Shown here: positions 59,439-64,000 of the stretch, piece after piece
Layout of the letters: every line of letters begins with the position of its first letter
How positions within the stretch are numbered: position 1 is the first letter of the stretch
DNA from: Lunularia cruciata
Taxonomy: Eukaryota; Streptophyta; Marchantiopsida; Lunulariales; Lunulariaceae
DNA length: 64,000 nt
Direction: 5' to 3'
Assembly: GCA_948567375.1 (NCBI GenBank)
Contig: OX419756.1
Location: 59,162,333 to 59,226,332 of the forward strand
Position numbers and translations under genes: made by a program
The notes under the pieces: generated by a model
Told to the model about the DNA's origin: nothing
Databases searched by the model: none
What the model saw: the letters and a program-made list of their open reading frames with translations, nothing else

Positions 59439-59579
59439 CCAATATCCTTGACTTTATTTCAAACTATAGGTCTGATTTATCAAAGATAGTAATGAATCCC
59501 CTCTTATTTAATTCACAATGCAATTATTCTACATATGTTCAAAATATGTTATTATCAATGATGGTAAGCTAGATGAGTT

Positions 59580-61140
59580 GCTACATATAACCTATTGCAA
59601 TAAGTACTCACTCTATTGAAGGTGACAACCACATGTTTGCAATTTGAGGATTTACTCAACTTCAAACTCCTTGTTGTCTTTCTCCATTGATGAAAGGCTG
59701 TTGATTACTAACTTTGTGAGAGATACATGAAACATAGGAGATTGATTCATGTGAGATGGTAACTTTATATGATAAGCAACTACGCCAAATTTTGCTATGA
59801 TGATTAATAAACCAATGTCGCATAAGCTTAAATTCTAGATTCCCGATAAAGCTTAATTGTTAGAGGATAATCATAACTAATCTTGCACCTTGAACTCCAC
59901 ATCACACCAATGAGCATTAGCATATGGATTTCCCCAATTTTGTACATTGAATAACTTCTTTCTTGTTTATTAAACTCCTTGATGGATTCAAGACATAAAA
60001 TTCTCAACTATGGAAAATTTCCTAAGAGTAGCACGTGCTTATTTATTATGGCAAACTGAGATGATGTAGAAGTATATTCATCATATCAAATAAAAAGAAC
60101 ATAATCTTGGTTGATATGTTTACAATTGTTACAAAAACTCAACTAAAGATAACAAGACATCTAGTGCTTCATGTTTCTCTAGCATAAATAACAACAACAA
60201 ATATATGATGGCTATTTTATTTTAAATATTTTCAAGGTTATAAGAAATGGATTTGATTAATTATATTTCAAAAATTCTAAAAAAATCTCTCAATAACATA
60301 TTTTGCAGTTGATATCATTCCAAAATGAGAACAACTAAAAAGTCCATGTTGTGAGAACATAAATATTTTAAATACATGACATTTATGGAGTGTTCATATT
60401 TTTTTCTAGACCCAAAATGAATATCTTTACCAATGTTATCCAAAAATACAACTATAAAATCAAATTTGAAAATATACAAGGTAACTCATAGATGAAGTCC
60501 ACAGTTTTTCAGTCTCATTGCCATGAGGAAATGGAAAAGTTGAAATAAAACAATGTGCTTTTGAATTCTTGCTTTGTTTCATTTATATGCCAAAGAACAA
60601 CTCATATACACAACTATTTCTTCTCCCATCTTTGGCCCAAAGGTAGATCCATGGTAGTGCTTATGTTTTCTTCTTGGTCATAACATGAATAACAAAAGTT
60701 GAGACAAAATATCCATTCAACACCATAATGAATAGTTTTGGATGATTTTGAATCATAATTCTTCCTTCCTTGAATCTAAACTATTAATTTATATAGGTTG
60801 GTTGGATTGTAATGCCACATTTATACATTCATCCTCTTTTGTTCCTTGTGCTTATATCTCCCAATATTTAGTTTGAATCTTTACTTTGTTGATAATATTT
60901 ATTCAATACATTTACAAGTTGCTTCTTCCCCTCTATATACACAATTTTTGTATTGAATTATTGTAATCACAAAATCCATCACATTTTTTATTTGGATAGT
61001 ATTTTTTCTCCAACAAAACCAAAGGTTTATGGTTTGTCTTATCATACTATAAGTTGCACATGAGTCTCTAGTAGTATTTTGGTGGTATTGAGTTATGTGT
61101 AGCTACTAATCAATTAATAATTTACAAGAGCTATACCCTT
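59580..61140 (-). pseudogene. pol: Older relative: integrase to RNase H part
   Basis: Follows the 52807-59438 element on the minus strand from its integrase C-terminus (53.8-54.1 kb) through to RNase H (about 55.2 kb). Shared nucleotide blocks include GAACTCCA, GTTTATGGTTTGTCT/GTTTATGGTCTGTGT and GTTGCTTCTT. No readable frame survives; the similarity is visible at DNA level only. It breaks off near 61,140 and resumes at about 63,300, so something has been inserted between. Confidence 0.65.
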
Positions 61141-61632
61141 GGTCCAAATTAAAAATCCTTCAGCTTAACACAATCAGAGTTATGATAAGCAAAAAGAAAG
61201 TAGAAGAAGATCATATTTCAAGAAATTAGATTAGGTAATGATCTTTCATTCTATTTCCTACAATAGAGAAAAAAAGAATTTAATAATTGTATAATTTTGT
61301 GCTTAAATCATGAGAAAGTTCATAATTATCATACCTATGATATTAAAAAGTGTGGAATTTACAGTTTAATAAAGTTAATGAAACTTCATTTTGAGGAAAA
61401 TGTGATAATTATGTTAGAGATAAATATAACACAATAGTGTAAACATAAGTATTTAGTAACATTTTCTGATAATGAGCTAGATATAGCTAGGAAAGTTTGT
61501 AATATTTAACCTAGACATATCTTTAAGTAAGTAAGTTTGGCTAAATAAAAGGAAAGACCTATTTTTGATAATTTGGATACTCAATAAGATCCTTTGGTAA
61601 ATTTTAAATTATATTTTATTTGAGTATGCCCT
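61141..61632. other. AT-rich start of the insertion in the older element
   Basis: No motif; lies between the broken integrase relic and the LTR at 61633. Confidence 0.4.
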
Positions 61633-62241
61633 TGTAATGTTTTGAGGAATGGAGAAACTCCCCAAGAGAAAATACAAGAGGACACAACGCTTCATCCTTC
61701 AATACTCTAATGCCACCAAAGGAGCACCTTGTCTTTCTTATATAGCAAAGAAGATCCACTCAAAGAGAGTTGCACCTTTGGATCATATACATGCATAAGT
61801 GATATGTCAGCAAGCTCCACCCTTAGATTAGTTATAGATTGGTGATATGTTGATCCTTGTCCTATTGGGTTGGTCAAACAACTCCCTCCGGCCAACCAAA
61901 TTTTGATTGGAAAGAATCTTTGGAGAATCTTCCTATAGGAAGCTCAAAATAGCATGGGTGAGGTATAGTTTGAAGCTCTTGAGGAGACAAACATGGGGGA
62001 GAAAGCAATGCTTTTTTTCCTATGGGGAGGAAATCTTTTCACTTTTTGAGGCCTAATTCATCCGTTTAGGCCTTTGAATGGGATGAAGTTTTCAGGGTAT
62101 TTTTGGCCTCTGTCCTATTAGTGAAAGTATCCTTTTGGTGACACTTCTATCTGAACTACTTAGACCATCATATATAACATCCATCAAAATATTACCAAGC
62201 CAATTTCTACCTCTAGGTAATATGTCTAGCTAATGGTATCA
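61633..62241 (-). mobile_element. LTR of the TGTAATAC family, about 609 bp
   Basis: Starts TGTAATGT and ends near GGTATCA, with CAAAGGAGCACCTTGTC, GCAAGCTCCACCCTTAG and TTCATCCGTTTAGGCC in order. It is closest in length to the copy at 8652-9258. The following ACCCCCTCTAAAG reads CTTTAGAGGGGGT on the minus strand, like the purine tract before a 3' LTR. It may therefore be the 3' LTR of a truncated element rather than a solo LTR. The flanks GCCCT and CCCCT are only a weak candidate duplication. Confidence 0.75.
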
Positions 62242-62254
62242 ACCCCCTCTAAAG

Positions 62255-63299
62255 AGATTTGTAAAATGAGTTGAGATTTCTTAAGAGAAATTCACACTAA
62301 AGTGAAACCTTGTAGGTGATTTTATATTAGATTATACTGGAATGAGATAGCTATCTTTGAGGTGATATGATTAGATTGAATTGATATATTATTATATTGT
62401 ATTAATATTTTTATATTTTTAGGCTAGTATTGGTATATTTATTAGATTTCTTTGGTATAAGAGATGTCAAGATCCTATTCGCTTGACTAAGTTAGGTGAT
62501 CTTTGGTAGTAAAGGTAGGTCAAGTTAGGTATATTTATTTGGAATACATTGTAAATTTTGATTAAGAAAATATTCTAGATTGTTAAGGAATATGCTTGGA
62601 ATCTTCCAAAGAGAGGCATGTGAGGACAAAAGCACATGTGAACATATATTGATTTAAGGTTTACTTTGACTATGATCTCTACTTGACTTAAAGGTAATTG
62701 ATATAAAATAGAGATTTTACCAAGTTACCAAGGCACTTACCATGGAAACTGGATGAATACATGAAGGGATTAGGAGAGAAAAAGTATCTATTCTTTAGTG
62801 AGCATGGAGCAAAAAATAAGAAAGTTGAATGAGACATTTGGACTGTAACTTATATTTTCTAAGTAAAGGTGACATTCTCAACTTGAGAGTGCACCTATCA
62901 TGATTTTTGATCTTGGAGGGTAGAGGTCATGACCAAGGAGGAACCTTTAACTTTGGACGAGGATTGTGTGATTGCAAGTCAAAAGTTGCCATGTTGATAT
63001 TAGTAAAGTCTTTCATTATAGAGAAACTTTGGCATAAGAGAGTGATTTGGGAGTGTTACCAGATTTGCATAATTAGCATGAGATTTCCTTTTGAATTCTT
63101 ATCCCTCATGGAGATCAAGATCAGATTTGTTTTTCCTTTTAGCAAATAGTACATATATAAATTATCATAAGAGCTATTCTTTGGGTCAGAGGAGAACCTA
63201 GCATATTTTTGTTTGTGGTTCCAACCATATAATTTATGTCTCATGGGTAATGCTTGTTATGCTTGGTAACCAATTTTCAACTCCTCTCTCCTAATTTCA
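62255..63299. other. AT-rich sequence, possibly decayed internal region
   Basis: If the LTR at 61633 keeps its purine tract, this would be the 3' internal part of that element, but no chromodomain or integrase motif is seen. The frame 62907-63149 (+) shows nothing recognisable. Confidence 0.35.
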
Positions 63300-64000
63300 T
63301 AATAATTCCATTTTTCTAATAGTAGCTTTCAAGGGAAGAGAGTACCTAGGTATCATCTACACTTCCAATCTTGTTGAAGAACTACACACTTGTTGATCCA
63401 ACTGAATTTATAGCCAACTTGATTGGGTAACTTGGATCATATCACTTGAGGTAGTTGCATTCAATAAACATACTTCAAAGCTTGGAATGCAAACTCTTGT
63501 ATTGTCCTTTATTCCAATGTTGACCTTTGCCAAAGAGAGATGTTAGGGCTTGTGCAATCCTAGCAAAGGACTTGATGAATCTTTAATAGATATAATAGTT
63601 AAAAAAAGTTCAATCAAGTTTGATCTTTAAGTGCACTCCACTTTTGGATCACTTATATCTTGTCTTTCATGTATTGAATACCTTTTGCACTAATTTTATA
63701 GCTTAAGTAATCAACCTCAAGATACAAAGTCACATTTATAGCTTATACAAATAGCATATTGTTTCTTAAAATTCAACATAATAAATAAGATGTTTTTATG
63801 ATCCAATTAGGTTGACTATAGACCAAACTATCATCTAGCAACACAATGATAGATCTATCCAAGTAAGGTCCAAAAATTATTTTCATGAATCTCATGTATT
63901 TGACAAGGAAATTAGTGGGACTAAATGGCATCCATTATACTTAAAATAATCATACCTTATGTAGAAAATGGTCTTTAGAACATACTCATTTATTTTATAG
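63300..64000 (-). pseudogene. pol: Older relative: RNase H to reverse transcriptase part, cut by window end
   Basis: Homologous at DNA level to about 55.3-56.0 kb. Examples are AGCCAACTTGATTGG, CTTGCCAAGTAG/TTTGCCAAAGAG, GGCTGTGCAACC/GGCTTGTGCAATCC and, near 63.83-63.85 kb, TCTAGCAACACAATGATAGA, which corresponds to the FLDD motif region. On the minus strand the motif there reads Leu-Leu-Asp-Asp, so the Asp pair survives in this relic. Frames are broken by stops and indels. It continues beyond 64,000. Confidence 0.75.

Overview
The window looks like nuclear DNA of a land plant in a repeat-rich, gene-poor region. Every recognisable coding sequence belongs to a transposable element: Ty3/gypsy retrotransposons primed by the plant-typical initiator-Met tRNA site (TGGTATCAGAGC), two of them with the C-terminal chromodomain of chromoviruses, and one PIF/Harbinger transposase. 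I could not identify any host gene, rRNA, tRNA, CRISPR array or bacterial-style operon. The plant group cannot be fixed from the sequence.

Layout. 1-5.9 kb: AT-rich DNA, one CpG-containing island (about 1.03-2.24 kb) and a decayed Lys/Glu-rich ORF. 5.9-7.05 kb: gag-protease fragment, minus strand. 7.05-11.9 kb: a decayed unknown minus-strand protein gene broken by solo LTRs. 11.9-15.3 kb: low-complexity DNA and a broken PIF/Harbinger transposase with a candidate 106-bp intron. 15.3-18.7 kb: a short island and AT-rich DNA. 18.7-28.1 kb: a long, more GC-balanced island with no recognisable gene, a 76-bp near-perfect palindrome, and an inverted pair of a dispersed repeat at its edges. 28.2-35.4 kb: AT-rich, featureless. 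35,426-41,042: a complete-structure chromovirus on the plus strand (LTRs, PBS, PPT, TSD AAGGT) with many stops, inserted beside the minus-strand gag of an older element (41.3-42.6 kb). 44.3-49.8 kb: an older plus-strand Ty3 fossil of a different protease type. 51,168-51,908: solo LTR with TSD CCTTA. 52,807-59,438: a second complete-structure chromovirus, minus strand, TSD CCAAT. 59.6-64.0 kb: an older relative of that element, interrupted by about 2.1 kb that includes another LTR, and cut by the window end.

How the parts relate. The region is a nest of insertions. None of the elements looks autonomous: reading frames are broken mainly by changes compatible with C-to-T/G-to-A transitions, which also removed catalytic Asp or zinc-knuckle Cys residues in several elements. 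One LTR family (about 0.6-0.75 kb, starting TGTAATAC and ending GTATTACA) occurs six times, always in the same orientation. Another (about 0.41-0.48 kb) carries duplicated heat-shock-element-like 20-mers just upstream of a TATA box. All translations and comparisons were done by eye; percentages are hand counts.
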